From positions 5,873,001-5,937,000 of the forward strand of contig NZ_CP150096.1 in assembly GCF_038396765.1 (NCBI RefSeq): a DNA stretch of 64,000 bases, in the 5' to 3' direction. Under the pieces are notes generated by a model, which saw only the letters and a program-made list of their open reading frames with translations, was not told the DNA's origin and did not search any database. Position numbers and translations under genes: made by a program. Source of the DNA: Chitinophaga caseinilytica (GTDB taxonomy: Bacteria; Bacteroidota; Bacteroidia; Chitinophagales; Chitinophagaceae). Below, one piece after another: positions 9,017 to 17,552 of the stretch (the stretch's first letter is position 1; every line of letters starts with the position of its first letter).

Positions 9017-9362
9017 ATTCGGTGAAGGCGAGCAATCGTTGGCGGGTGATGACGAGGACACCCCTTTTCCGCGGATCGTCATGATCGAGTTGCGCCATCG
9101 TAGCGGTAGACTGTTCCGCCAGCCATCCGATGAATTCTTCGCGGGTACGGAACCGGCGCGGGCGTTGCATCACGCCTTTGTACAGCTCGCCGTAGAGGAA
9201 ATCCCCGAAATCGTCTTTCTCCATGCCCATCCCGCAATAGCCCGGCCGGCGGTAGCCGATGGAGCATCCTTCTTCCAGGCGTGCGGCCACGTTCCCGGCG
9301 AGCGTTTCGCCGAATGGCAGGGTATCCTGCGCCAGTGCTTCGATGGTAGGTTGCGGTTGCAT
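9015..9362 (-). CDS. hypothetical protein, 115 aa
   Basis: I do not recognise this soluble protein. It has a glycine/cysteine-rich middle (GCSIGYRRPGYCGMGM) and a C-terminal segment with FIGWLAEQST. There is no signal peptide or membrane segment. It ends against the terminator of the convergent dehydrogenase gene and lies between two terminators, so it is a single-gene transcription unit. No function can be assigned. Confidence 0.6.
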   Translation of the reverse strand: MQPQPTIEALAQDTLPFGETLAGNVAARLEEGCSIGYRRPGYCGMGMEKDDFGDFLYGELYKGVMQRPRRFRTREEFIGWLAEQSTATMAQLDHDDPRKRGVLVITRQRLLAFTE

Positions 9363-9408
9363 GGCATTCCCGGTTTGGATACATGAAAATAACGGGAATG
9401 GCGGACAT

Positions 9409-9443
9409 AAAAAACGGGGGCGAGGATAAATCCCCTCCCCCGC
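9409..9443 (-). terminator. rho-independent terminator closing the sugar-acid operon
   Basis: Read on the minus strand, a GC-rich hairpin (arms of about CGGGGG/CCCCCG with inner GAGG/CCTC pairing) is followed by six T residues (A-run at 9409-9414). It lies 26 bp beyond the symporter stop, so it should end the transcript running from susC. Confidence 0.75.
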
Positions 9444-9468
9444 GGTCGTCTATGTGTACAAAAGCTTT

Positions 9469-11040
9469 TTACGCGAAACGGATGTAGAAAAACAGGACCG
9501 CCGCAGTGATGATGGCCCACCAGAATGCGGGGTTGCGGATGCCGCGGTTCATGGCGCGCTGGTCTGCGGGCAGTTGCAGGCTTTCCCTGTTCCAGATGAG
9601 CCCGGCCAGTTCTCCGGCCGGTTTGGGTTTGGTGACAAGGCTTACCACCACGCAAACGATCATGCAGGTCCAGAACACGATGCCCGTGCGGTTGAAAAAC
9701 GGCATGCCGGGCATGGCGCGGTCGAGGATGATCGATAGCGGGATGGTGAGAGTCCCTGCGGCGAGGGCGCCCGCGTTCGTGGTACGTTTCCACAGGATCC
9801 CGAGGAGGAACATGGTGGCGATGCCCGGCGTAAACCAGCCATAGGCGTTCATCAGGTACAGGAATACCGGTTTTTCGCTGTGCTGGATGAAAAGCGCCGA
9901 ACAGGCTACGCCCACCACTATCACCACCGCGCCGGACAGCTTCCCGAAACGGACAGCTTCCGCGTCGGTCGCGTTTTTCCGGAAGTACGGCAGGTAAATA
10001 TCGTTGGTGAGGATGGAAGTGCAGGAATTGATAGCCCCGCTCAGGTGCGACATCACCGCCGCAATGAGCCCCGCCATCACGAGCCCGACGAGGCCGGACG
10101 GCAGCAAATTAGCCACCAGCACGGAAAACAGCTGATCGGGCTTTTCCAGGTCGGGAAAGAGTTTGGGCGCTACGAGCGCCGGAACGGTAATGATGAGTGG
10201 CACGAGGAATTTCAGGTAATCGCCGAACACCACGCCCATCCGCGCATGCCACTCGTTTTTCGCCGCCAGCACGCGCTGCACGAGGAACTGGTTGGTAGCG
10301 CAGTAGAAAACGCTGATGCAGACGAGCCCACCGAGGTACATCGTCCACGGGAAATCGGGATCGGTATGCGGCAGGATGAGATCCCAGTTTTTGGTGGTTT
10401 CCAGCACCGCGGAAATACCGCCCGCTTTGGAAACCGTGGCAAAAGTAAGGATGATGCCGCCCAGTACCAGCACACCGAGCTGCAGCATTTCCGTCCAGAT
10501 AACGGCGCGGAGGCCGCCCAGTACGGTATACACACCTGTCAGCAGCGCCAGCACGATCACGCAGGGCATGATATCGAACCCGAAAAGCGTATTCAGCGAA
10601 ACAGCCCCGAGATACAACACCGCCGCGATTTCCACGAAAATGTACGTCAGCAGGATAAGGCCCGCGTAAGTTGTGCGCGCCGCACCGCTGAACCGCCTTT
10701 CCAGGAACTCAGGCACGGTATAAAAGCCATTCCGGATATAAAACGGCAGAAAAATCCACAGCAGCGCATTGAAACCGAGCAATATCGCGCCCCATTCCAT
10801 GGCGATAGCTACGAAACCGCGGTTGTATGCGGCGCCCATGGCACCTACGAGGTGATGGCTGCTGATGTTGGCGGCGATAATGCTGCCGCCGATCATCCAC
10901 CACGACATCTTATCGCCCGCCAGGAAATAATCCCGGCGCGTCTTTTGGTTTTGGCGGGAGGCGTAAATGCCGAGGGCTATCACCCCCAGGATGTACACAC
11001 CGAAAATAACGGCGTCGAGAGCTGTCAATTGGAGATTCAT
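9469..11040 (-). CDS. sodium:solute symporter (SSS family)
   Basis: A 523-residue inner-membrane transporter with roughly 13-14 hydrophobic segments, of the sodium:solute symporter family (SGLT/PutP type). Characteristic stretches are the N-terminal TALDAVIFGVYILGVIALGI, the core IGGSIIAANISSHHLVGA, and LGGLRAVIWTEMLQLGVL. Many Bacteroidota SSS proteins in catabolic operons carry sugars or sugar acids, which suits the neighbours, but the substrate is inferred. The ATG at 11040 overlaps the stop of the upstream ceramidase-like gene in ATGA, giving a start that avoids an unlikely 88-residue basic extension. It is the last gene before a terminator. Confidence 0.9.
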   Translation of the reverse strand: MNLQLTALDAVIFGVYILGVIALGIYASRQNQKTRRDYFLAGDKMSWWMIGGSIIAANISSHHLVGAMGAAYNRGFVAIAMEWGAILLGFNALLWIFLPFYIRNGFYTVPEFLERRFSGAARTTYAGLILLTYIFVEIAAVLYLGAVSLNTLFGFDIMPCVIVLALLTGVYTVLGGLRAVIWTEMLQLGVLVLGGIILTFATVSKAGGISAVLETTKNWDLILPHTDPDFPWTMYLGGLVCISVFYCATNQFLVQRVLAAKNEWHARMGVVFGDYLKFLVPLIITVPALVAPKLFPDLEKPDQLFSVLVANLLPSGLVGLVMAGLIAAVMSHLSGAINSCTSILTNDIYLPYFRKNATDAEAVRFGKLSGAVVIVVGVACSALFIQHSEKPVFLYLMNAYGWFTPGIATMFLLGILWKRTTNAGALAAGTLTIPLSIILDRAMPGMPFFNRTGIVFWTCMIVCVVVSLVTKPKPAGELAGLIWNRESLQLPADQRAMNRGIRNPAFWWAIITAAVLFFYIRFA

Positions 11041-12425
11041 GCGTGGATGTTCAGTTGATGGGAAATGTCGATCGCGGTGCGTGTGAGCAGTTCGAGGCCG
11101 CCTTCCGCGAAAGGTGTTTGCCAGACGGCGTATGCATCCCGCCCATAATGGCCGGCCGGCGGCAGATATCCCGCATAACCGTTTACGATGTTGATAACGG
11201 CTACCGGCGCGGGTGCCAGCTCGCGGCGCAGCTCTATTTGAAAGTCGGAATAGGCTTCGTTGGGTTGGCCGGCGAGGAAAGCGCCTCCCAGTTTCCAGAC
11301 CCATAGCGGCATATCGGCATGGGAACCATCGCCGAGGGATTTACGGATGCCCCGCTGCCGCCACAGGCGCTCCTTGCGCACATGGTCTTCGCAGGCCGCC
11401 CATTCCGCCTCGATGGCTGCGAGGGTGGGCAAATCTTTCAGGGGCATGGAGATCACCTGCATGCTGGTTTTGAGATCGGTGGAAGGTGAAAATTCCCCTT
11501 CGCGCCAGATCCCCAGCGGCGCACCGGATTCCACGGCCCCCTGGTACACGAGCTCCCTGCCGGCGGGCAACATCCCGTTGAGCGAAGAAAGTACCGCGTG
11601 CCCCAGTTGGCGGCCGTACCGGTCTGCCAACGCCGTATCGCCACTGTATTGCTCCCCGGGCGAAAGCTCCCCGGAAGCGCCCTGCAGGAAAAGGCAAGGC
11701 GCCCCGGTGGCCGATTCCACCGTTTCCCGCATGGCGCCCACGTAATCGGGCGAAATGAGTTCGTTATCCCAGGCCAATGTGGTGGGATGGCAGGCGTAAT
11801 TGACGATCGTTCCGAGCGGTTGTCCGTTCGCGGAAGTGATGCGCCCGGTAAGGAGGGTATCGTCTGCCGGCGTTGCCGGGTCCATCCCCACCACGTACCG
11901 CTTACCACCCGGCTCGGGCAGGTCGCGGTTCACGGCCAGCGCGCAATGCCCATACGCCCAATCGAGCGTAGCGGGCGCCGCGGAAGCCAACGCTTCCCTT
12001 GCCGCTGCGATGGCCATTTCACGGACGTGGCGGAGATAGGGAACGATGAATTCCCCACCGGGCTTCACGGCGTCTTCACTGAAGGTGCCCGGTCCGGCGT
12101 GGGTGTGCGACAGGCAGAACATGAGCCGCGAAGCATCCAGTCCGAGCGCGGAGAGGATGCCTTCGCGAAGTTCCCTTTCGTCCTGCGCGCTTTTCCACCA
12201 GCCCAGATCCGCGCCGATGAGCACCAGCGGTTCCGAAGCCGCGTCCGTTTTGAATACCGTGCATACGAGCATGAGCGGCCGGTGGATGCCGGCGGCCACG
12301 TCGTGCCGCGCCGCGCCCCAGTTCCGGGCGAAAATGCCGACGGGCGGCGTTATATCTCTTTGTGCCACTCCGATGATGCCGGCGAATGCGGCGGGCCGGA
12401 GCGGCGCCATGGCAGAACGGTGCAT
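11037..12425 (-). CDS. neutral/alkaline ceramidase-like hydrolase (N-terminal domain only)
   Basis: A 462-residue protein matching the N-terminal catalytic domain of neutral/alkaline non-lysosomal ceramidases: GVAQRDITPPVGIF at the start, the Zn-site SHTHAGPG near residue 107, and NYACHPTTL near 210. True ceramidases are secreted and about 650-700 residues; this one has no signal peptide and lacks the C-terminal domain. Short cytoplasmic versions occur in sugar-catabolism loci of Bacteroidota and Planctomycetes with unknown substrates. In this operon an amide or ester of a sugar derivative is a more natural substrate than ceramide, which is inference. It is translationally coupled to the symporter by a 4-bp overlap. 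Confidence 0.75.
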   Translation of the reverse strand: MHRSAMAPLRPAAFAGIIGVAQRDITPPVGIFARNWGAARHDVAAGIHRPLMLVCTVFKTDAASEPLVLIGADLGWWKSAQDERELREGILSALGLDASRLMFCLSHTHAGPGTFSEDAVKPGGEFIVPYLRHVREMAIAAAREALASAAPATLDWAYGHCALAVNRDLPEPGGKRYVVGMDPATPADDTLLTGRITSANGQPLGTIVNYACHPTTLAWDNELISPDYVGAMRETVESATGAPCLFLQGASGELSPGEQYSGDTALADRYGRQLGHAVLSSLNGMLPAGRELVYQGAVESGAPLGIWREGEFSPSTDLKTSMQVISMPLKDLPTLAAIEAEWAACEDHVRKERLWRQRGIRKSLGDGSHADMPLWVWKLGGAFLAGQPNEAYSDFQIELRRELAPAPVAVINIVNGYAGYLPPAGHYGRDAYAVWQTPFAEGGLELLTRTAIDISHQLNIHA

Positions 12426-12440
12426 GGTAAAGGAATTCGT

Positions 12441-13199
12441 TTAGCGTAATAGGTTGAGGCCGCCGTCCATCAGCAGCGTGGAGCCGGTGATGTGGCGGTT
12501 TTGCGGATCGCAGAGCTTGACGATCTCCCGGGCGATTTCCGCGGGCGTGATCAATTTGCGGACAGGCGTTTTCCGGGCGGCGGCTTCCCGCTGCTCGGGG
12601 GCTTTTTCCCATACCTGGCGGCTCACGCCGGCGTCTACATACCCCGGCGCAATTTCGTTGACCATTATACCGTGGGGCGCCAGTTCCAGCGCCATGCTTT
12701 TGCACAGCATCCGCATGCCCGCTTTCGATACCGCGTACGCCGGAATCCCGGGATGTACTGCCTCCGCCGCCCAGCTGCCCACATACACGATGCTGCCGGG
12801 CTGTTGCAGCTCCAGCATGCGCCGGGCCGCGGCGCGCGTAAGGTAAAATGCGCCATTCAGGTTGATATCGATCTCGCGCTGCCACTGGTCTGCCGTTACG
12901 TCGAACAGCCCGGCGATGGTCACGGTAGCCGCATTGGCCACCACCATGCGCACCGGCCCGAGGGCCGCTTCTGCCGCGGATATCCAAAGGTCGACCGCTT
13001 TGGGATCAGACACGTCTACCCGCGTATAATGGGCAGCCACGCCGCTGCTTTCGATCTCCAGAAGCAGCGGCGCGGCCCTGTCCTCCGGCAATACGTCGCC
13101 GATGGCGATGTTGGCGCCGAGCGCGGCGAAAGCCTTCGCCACGGCGCTCCCGATATCTCCCAAACCTCCGCTTACCGCGAGTGTTGTACCGTTGAACAT
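12441..13199 (-). CDS. SDR family NAD(P)-dependent oxidoreductase
   Basis: A 252-residue classical short-chain dehydrogenase/reductase. The cofactor motif GGLGDIGSAVAKAF is at residues ~11-24, VVANAAT stands in for the NNAG motif, and the catalytic pair is in YAVSKAGM (Tyr-x3-Lys). It ends with a typical MDGGLNLLR tail. Probable role: interconversion of an alcohol and a ketone on a sugar or deoxy-sugar acid intermediate of this operon. Gaps to the flanking genes are 28 and 15 bp, so it is co-transcribed. Confidence 0.88.
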   Translation of the reverse strand: MFNGTTLAVSGGLGDIGSAVAKAFAALGANIAIGDVLPEDRAAPLLLEIESSGVAAHYTRVDVSDPKAVDLWISAAEAALGPVRMVVANAATVTIAGLFDVTADQWQREIDINLNGAFYLTRAAARRMLELQQPGSIVYVGSWAAEAVHPGIPAYAVSKAGMRMLCKSMALELAPHGIMVNEIAPGYVDAGVSRQVWEKAPEQREAAARKTPVRKLITPAEIAREIVKLCDPQNRHITGSTLLMDGGLNLLR

Positions 13200-13227
13200 A
13201 TGAATGATTTGATTTGTCTTTTGCTGA

Positions 13228-14406
13228 TTACCAATCGCCCACAGCGCCGTCGCGGTAGAAGCTCCGTTGCAGCACTTCCTGTTCGAAAGGATGCTTCTTC
13301 ACTACGGCTTCATTGATCTCGATGCCGAGGCCCGGGCGGTTATTGGGTTTCACGATACGGCCTTTCTTTTCCACCACGAAACCTTCGCTCACCACTTCTT
13401 CCCGCCAGGGCACATCGCTGTGCACGCTTTCGCAGATGGCGTAAGACGGGGTGGCAAAACCCAGTTCGATGGAAGCCGCCGTGCTCACGGGCCCCTGCGG
13501 GTTGTGCGGCGCCAGCGCCACGCGGTAAGCGTCTGCCAGCGCGGCGATGCGGCGCACTTCGCTCAGGCCGCCACAGTGGGTGATGTCTGGCTGCAACACG
13601 CTCACGGCGCGCTTTTCCAGCATATCCTTGAATGCGGCCACGCCCACGAGGCGCTCGCCACTGGCGATGGGCGTGCTCACCGCAGCCTGGATGGCGGCGA
13701 TGCCGTCCATGGCTTCGGGCCAGCAAGGCTCTTCGAAGAAGTAAAGTCCGTAGGGCTCCAGGGCTTTGGCGAATTGCATGCCCATGAGCGGACTGGGCCG
13801 CGCGTGGCAATCCACCATGATGTCGATGTCTTCACCTACCGCGTCGCGCATGGCCTTTACGCAGGCCTCGGCGTAGCGGATGGGGCGCAAACCTTCGAGG
13901 GGCATGGTTTCGGGAACGGCCATCGACTTGAAGGCCGTGAAACCCTCTTCCACCGCCTGCTGCGCCAGTTCGCCGAAGCGGTTGGCGTCGTCGGCGCGGG
14001 TTTCGTAGAAATCTTCCATCTTACCGCCGCCGAGGTGGCAGTACAGCCGGATGTAATCGCGGACACGGCCGCCCCAAAGCTCGTGGCAGGGCACGTTGTG
14101 GATTTTGCCGAGAATGTCCCACAGGGCGAGGTCGATGCCGGAAATGGCCGTGCCACGCACGATGCCGTTGCCGTGCCAGAAGTGCTGGCGGTACATCATC
14201 TGCCAGAGGTATTCGATGCGCCGGGGGTCTTCCCCGATGAGCAGTTGCGAAATATCTTCGATGGCGCCCACTACGGAACGGGTATGCCATTCCAGCGTAG
14301 CTTCGCCCCAGCCGTACAATCCGGGCTGGTCGGTGATCACTTTCACGAAGATCCAGTTGCGCATCCGCGCGTGGCAGACCTGCGTTTCAATTGCCGTTAT
14401 TTTCAT
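13228..14406 (-). CDS. enolase-superfamily sugar-acid dehydratase (mandelate racemase/galactonate dehydratase-like)
   Basis: A 392-residue member of the mandelate racemase subgroup of the enolase superfamily, closest in pattern to D-galactonate or related aldonate dehydratases. The N-terminal capping domain ([20 protein letters not shown]) is followed by the barrel. Visible metal and acid/base residues are Asp in [10 protein letters not shown], Glu in FFEEPCWPE, Glu in SGERLVG, and His in LAPHNPQGP. The reaction would be conversion of an aldonate to a 2-keto-3-deoxy acid; the sugar configuration cannot be read from motifs. It overlaps the preceding aminotransferase by 4 bp (ATGA). Confidence 0.85.
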   Translation of the reverse strand: MKITAIETQVCHARMRNWIFVKVITDQPGLYGWGEATLEWHTRSVVGAIEDISQLLIGEDPRRIEYLWQMMYRQHFWHGNGIVRGTAISGIDLALWDILGKIHNVPCHELWGGRVRDYIRLYCHLGGGKMEDFYETRADDANRFGELAQQAVEEGFTAFKSMAVPETMPLEGLRPIRYAEACVKAMRDAVGEDIDIMVDCHARPSPLMGMQFAKALEPYGLYFFEEPCWPEAMDGIAAIQAAVSTPIASGERLVGVAAFKDMLEKRAVSVLQPDITHCGGLSEVRRIAALADAYRVALAPHNPQGPVSTAASIELGFATPSYAICESVHSDVPWREEVVSEGFVVEKKGRIVKPNNRPGLGIEINEAVVKKHPFEQEVLQRSFYRDGAVGDW

Positions 14407-15725
14407 ATGGCCGCAACGATTTTTTGTGTTTTTTCCAATGTTTCCGCGATGTCCGCTTCGGTATGTGCATAAGAAATACTGCCTTGCTTGATGGGTGTGG
14501 GGAAATTGAAAATCCCTTCACCGATCAACTTTTCGCGATACAATTTATCGAACGCGAAATCGTGGCTGGTAGCGATGTCGTGAAAATCCACCGGCACATG
14601 GTCCATGAAATACACGCAATACGCCGAGCCCTGGCGCGCCACGTAAAACGGACGGCCCTTTTTCGAAAAAATATCGTTCAATCCCTTTTCCAGCGTAGCG
14701 CCGAGCCTTTCCACATGCCCGTACACATCGGCTTTCGGATCGGCCAGTTTTTCAACGGTGGCGATGGCGGCGGCGGTTGTGAGCGGATGTGCGTTGTAAG
14801 TACCCGCGATGAGCACTCTTTTCTTCTTTTCGGGATGGATGAAGTAATCCATGTACTGTTTTTTCCCGGCGATCACGCCCATGGGATAACCGTTGGCCAC
14901 GGCCTTGCCGAAAGAGCTGAGGTCGGGCGTAACGCCGCAAATGGATTGGTAACCGCCGATCGCGTGCCGGAACCCGGTTTTCACTTCGTCGAAGATAAGA
15001 AGGAAACCTTCTTTGTCGGCGAGGTCGCGGATGGCCTGGAGGTATCCGTCTTTCGGTTTGAGAATGCCGACGTTCTGGAGGATGGGCTCCATGATGACGC
15101 AGGCTACCGGGTAGCGTTTGAGCACGTATTGAATGGAATCGATGTCGTTGTAGTTCACCACATGCACGAGGGCCTGGTGGCTGGCGGGGATGCCGGCCGA
15201 CAGCGGATCGATCGGGTATTCTCCGGGGCTCACGCGTGCGCCGATGTCCGTCAGCGCGCTGATGACGTTGCAAGCCACGTCGTTATGCCAGCCGTTGTAC
15301 CCGCCCTGCATCACGATCACATGGTCTTTACCGGTAACGGCGCGGGCGATGCGGATGGCGTGATAGGTGGCTTCGGAGCCGGTGGTGGTGATCTGGACGC
15401 TGTCTGCCGAGGGCACGTGCTTTACGAACAGCTCGGCGAAAATGCCTTCCAGGTTGGTAGGCCCGGCGCTCATGAGGAGCGAATCGGCGTTCAAAGTGGC
15501 TGCTACGGCGTTGTTCACATCGGCATCGTTATGACCGAGGAACGCGGCCGCAAAACCCGCCTGGTAATCGATGTACTCGTTGCCTTCGAGGTCCCAGACG
15601 CGGCTGCCTTTACCTTTCACGAAGCAAATGTTAGGTTCGGATTTGCGGTTCAGCGATACCACGCCGCCGGGAATCCATTTTTCATTCTCCTGTAATAATG
15701 CGGATGATTTGGGCCATGCATTCAT
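14403..15725 (-). CDS. class III PLP aminotransferase, glutamate-1-semialdehyde aminomutase-like
   Basis: A 440-residue PLP enzyme resembling HemL. It shows [18 protein letters not shown] for phosphate binding, [11 protein letters not shown] for the pyridine-interacting Asp, and the Schiff-base Lys in [12 protein letters not shown]. Its place inside a SusCD sugar operon, coupled to a sugar-acid dehydratase, makes haem synthesis unlikely. It probably moves an amino group on a keto-acid or an amino-sugar derivative, which is inference. The stop overlaps the next start by 4 bp. A conserved hairpin and a 337-bp gap separate it from susD. Confidence 0.85.
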   Translation of the reverse strand: MNAWPKSSALLQENEKWIPGGVVSLNRKSEPNICFVKGKGSRVWDLEGNEYIDYQAGFAAAFLGHNDADVNNAVAATLNADSLLMSAGPTNLEGIFAELFVKHVPSADSVQITTTGSEATYHAIRIARAVTGKDHVIVMQGGYNGWHNDVACNVISALTDIGARVSPGEYPIDPLSAGIPASHQALVHVVNYNDIDSIQYVLKRYPVACVIMEPILQNVGILKPKDGYLQAIRDLADKEGFLLIFDEVKTGFRHAIGGYQSICGVTPDLSSFGKAVANGYPMGVIAGKKQYMDYFIHPEKKKRVLIAGTYNAHPLTTAAAIATVEKLADPKADVYGHVERLGATLEKGLNDIFSKKGRPFYVARQGSAYCVYFMDHVPVDFHDIATSHDFAFDKLYREKLIGEGIFNFPTPIKQGSISYAHTEADIAETLEKTQKIVAAI

Positions 15726-15871
15726 AAACTGTACGGTTATATTCTAAAAAGACTTTTTCCATCGTTGCGCCGCGGGCTTCCTTCCGCCCCGGCGATCGTT
15801 GCTCACGGCATACGCGGTCCGCGCATCCCGTAAATTCAAAAAAGACGCACGTAGGGTGCGCCCATTTGAGA

Positions 15872-15910
15872 ATGACCGGCCGGGAGGCATTCCCCCCGGC
15901 CATTGGTCAT
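15872..15910. repeat. strong inverted repeat between susD and the aminotransferase gene
   Basis: ATGACC plus GGCCGGG pairs with CCCGGCC plus GGTCAT, giving a 13-bp stem interrupted by a 3-base bulge (ATT). No T-run follows on either strand, so it is a poor classical terminator. Such a structure could cap the 3' end of the susCD part of the transcript and set the ratio of susCD to downstream expression. Apart from this, the 337-bp gap 15726-16062 shows no gene I would call. Confidence 0.55.
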
Positions 15911-16062
15911 CTCCACTTTCTCCATGGCCGCCTGGGCAGCCCTGCTATCGTATCTTTCATCATCTCCTGCGCAGGCACAGGAGCAAACGTCCACTTCCGC
16001 AAACCAACCATGCGTCATTTCCATGCAACCCTCCGCGAAAGTGGACCTGTCTTTCATCTACA

Positions 16063-17541
16063 CTACTTTTTATATCCTTCGTTCTGGTCCATCACACCGG
16101 GATTGTACTGGTCTACCTGGCGCTGCGGGATGGGGAACACCGTCATGTACGACTGCGGGCTGAGCGTCACCGTTTCGGCCGCGTTGTTGGCGGGCACGTA
16201 CAGGCGCTCTTCCTGGGCCATAACGGTCAGGTATTTGCCGGTGCGCACGAGATCGTACCAGCGGTCTCCCTCGAAAGCCAGTTCCAGCTGGCGTTCCAGC
16301 AGCAATTTGTCGAGGAAGTCGTTGGCGTTCGCGATATCCCCGGCGGTATAATTATGGCTCGTTCCGGCGAACGCTCTTTCCCGAACGCGGTTCAAAGCGG
16401 TCAGCGCGCCGGCTTTATCGCCGGAATTATACAGCGCCTCAGCTTGCAGGAGCAACACTTCCGCGAAGCGGATCATCGGCAGATCGAGGCCGGAAGTATT
16501 GTACAGGTGCTTGTTGGCGTATTTGCTGACATAGGGATAGAATGTCGGCGGATCGTTGGGCGCCGTGGGCGTCACCAGCCAATCGGTAATCGTTTTGGCC
16601 TTACGGGTATCGCCCGCTACGAAGCGCTTGTTGAGGCTCCAGGAAGGCAGCGCCGTTTCCACGCCACGCTCCACGATGCCGTACACGCCGCCGTTGGGGA
16701 TGAACGCGGTAGACAGGGTTTGCCCGTTCACGCTTTCCACATACTTCATCGTGAATACGACTTCGCTGTTGTCTTCCGTTGCCGGGTCCCACAGGGTGGC
16801 GAAGTTCGGCACGAGGTTGTACCCGAAATCGTTCACCGCTTTATTCAGCACTTCTTTCGCATTGTTATAATCTTTACGGTAGATGTACACTTTGCCGAGC
16901 AGGGCCGTGGCCGCGCCTTTCGACGTTCTGCCCTTTTCCATATTCGCCGCCAGCGGCAGTTTGTCGACCGCGTCTTTCAGATCGGCGATGATGAGGTTGT
17001 ACACTTCATCCACCGAAGCGCGGCGCTGCGCGCGGGCCTCCTCGATGGAAATCTGCGACGTCACCAGCGGCACGCCGCCGAAAGTGCGCACCATGTCGAA
17101 GTACAGCAACGCACGGAGGAATTTAGCCTCGCCGATGTACTGGTTCTTCGCGCTGCCGGCGTAATCCGTCGGCTTGTCGATGTTGAGCAACACCTGGTTG
17201 GCGCGGTAAATGCCCGCGTAGTTGGATTCCCAGAAGTTGCCGAGCACATTGTTCTCGGTATTCATCGTCAGTCCGTCGAGGTCTACCGCTCCTGCGATGG
17301 GCGTGTTGGTAGACATGTAGAGGTTGTCTGACGGGGCGTCCATGATAATGTAATCCGTCATCCGGCGCGCCTGGAGGTTGCTGTAGATGCCGATCACGGC
17401 TTTATTCATTTCGGAGGATGACCTGAAATAGTTGGTCGTCGTCAGTATGGACTCCGGTTTCATGTTCAGCAGCGCATCATGACAACCGGCTGCGCCGATG
17501 AGAATTGCGAGTGCCTGCAGGGAGAAAAATATTCTTTTCAT
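16063..17541 (-). CDS. SusD/RagB family surface glycan-binding lipoprotein
   Basis: A 492-residue lipoprotein of the SusD/RagB family, the surface-exposed lid of a SusCD transporter. The signal ends in LIGAAGCHD with the lipidated Cys at residue 20. The TPR-like core shows FLRALLYFDMVRTFGGVPLV, typical of the family, and a C-terminal region with LDKLLLERQLELAFEGDRWYDLVRTG and FPIPQRQVDQNPG-type ending. It follows susC by 11 bp on the same strand. The ligand is unknown; the downstream enzymes point to an oxidised or amino-modified sugar. Confidence 0.92.
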   Translation of the reverse strand: MKRIFFSLQALAILIGAAGCHDALLNMKPESILTTTNYFRSSSEMNKAVIGIYSNLQARRMTDYIIMDAPSDNLYMSTNTPIAGAVDLDGLTMNTENNVLGNFWESNYAGIYRANQVLLNIDKPTDYAGSAKNQYIGEAKFLRALLYFDMVRTFGGVPLVTSQISIEEARAQRRASVDEVYNLIIADLKDAVDKLPLAANMEKGRTSKGAATALLGKVYIYRKDYNNAKEVLNKAVNDFGYNLVPNFATLWDPATEDNSEVVFTMKYVESVNGQTLSTAFIPNGGVYGIVERGVETALPSWSLNKRFVAGDTRKAKTITDWLVTPTAPNDPPTFYPYVSKYANKHLYNTSGLDLPMIRFAEVLLLQAEALYNSGDKAGALTALNRVRERAFAGTSHNYTAGDIANANDFLDKLLLERQLELAFEGDRWYDLVRTGKYLTVMAQEERLYVPANNAAETVTLSPQSYMTVFPIPQRQVDQYNPGVMDQNEGYKK

Positions 17542-17552
17542 ACTGAATGCGA

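Noticed and set aside
11037..12425. secreted ceramidase acting on host lipids
   Set aside because: No signal peptide and no C-terminal domain, so a true extracellular ceramidase role is unlikely.
14403..15725. haem-pathway glutamate-1-semialdehyde aminomutase (hemL)
   Set aside because: Sequence type fits, but it is embedded in a SusCD sugar-acid operon and coupled to the dehydratase; no other haem gene is near.
15682..16057. two 73-codon minus-strand frames in the susD-aminotransferase gap
   Set aside because: One overlaps the aminotransferase start and both cover or flank the hairpin; sequence is cysteine/arginine-rich noise without any motif.
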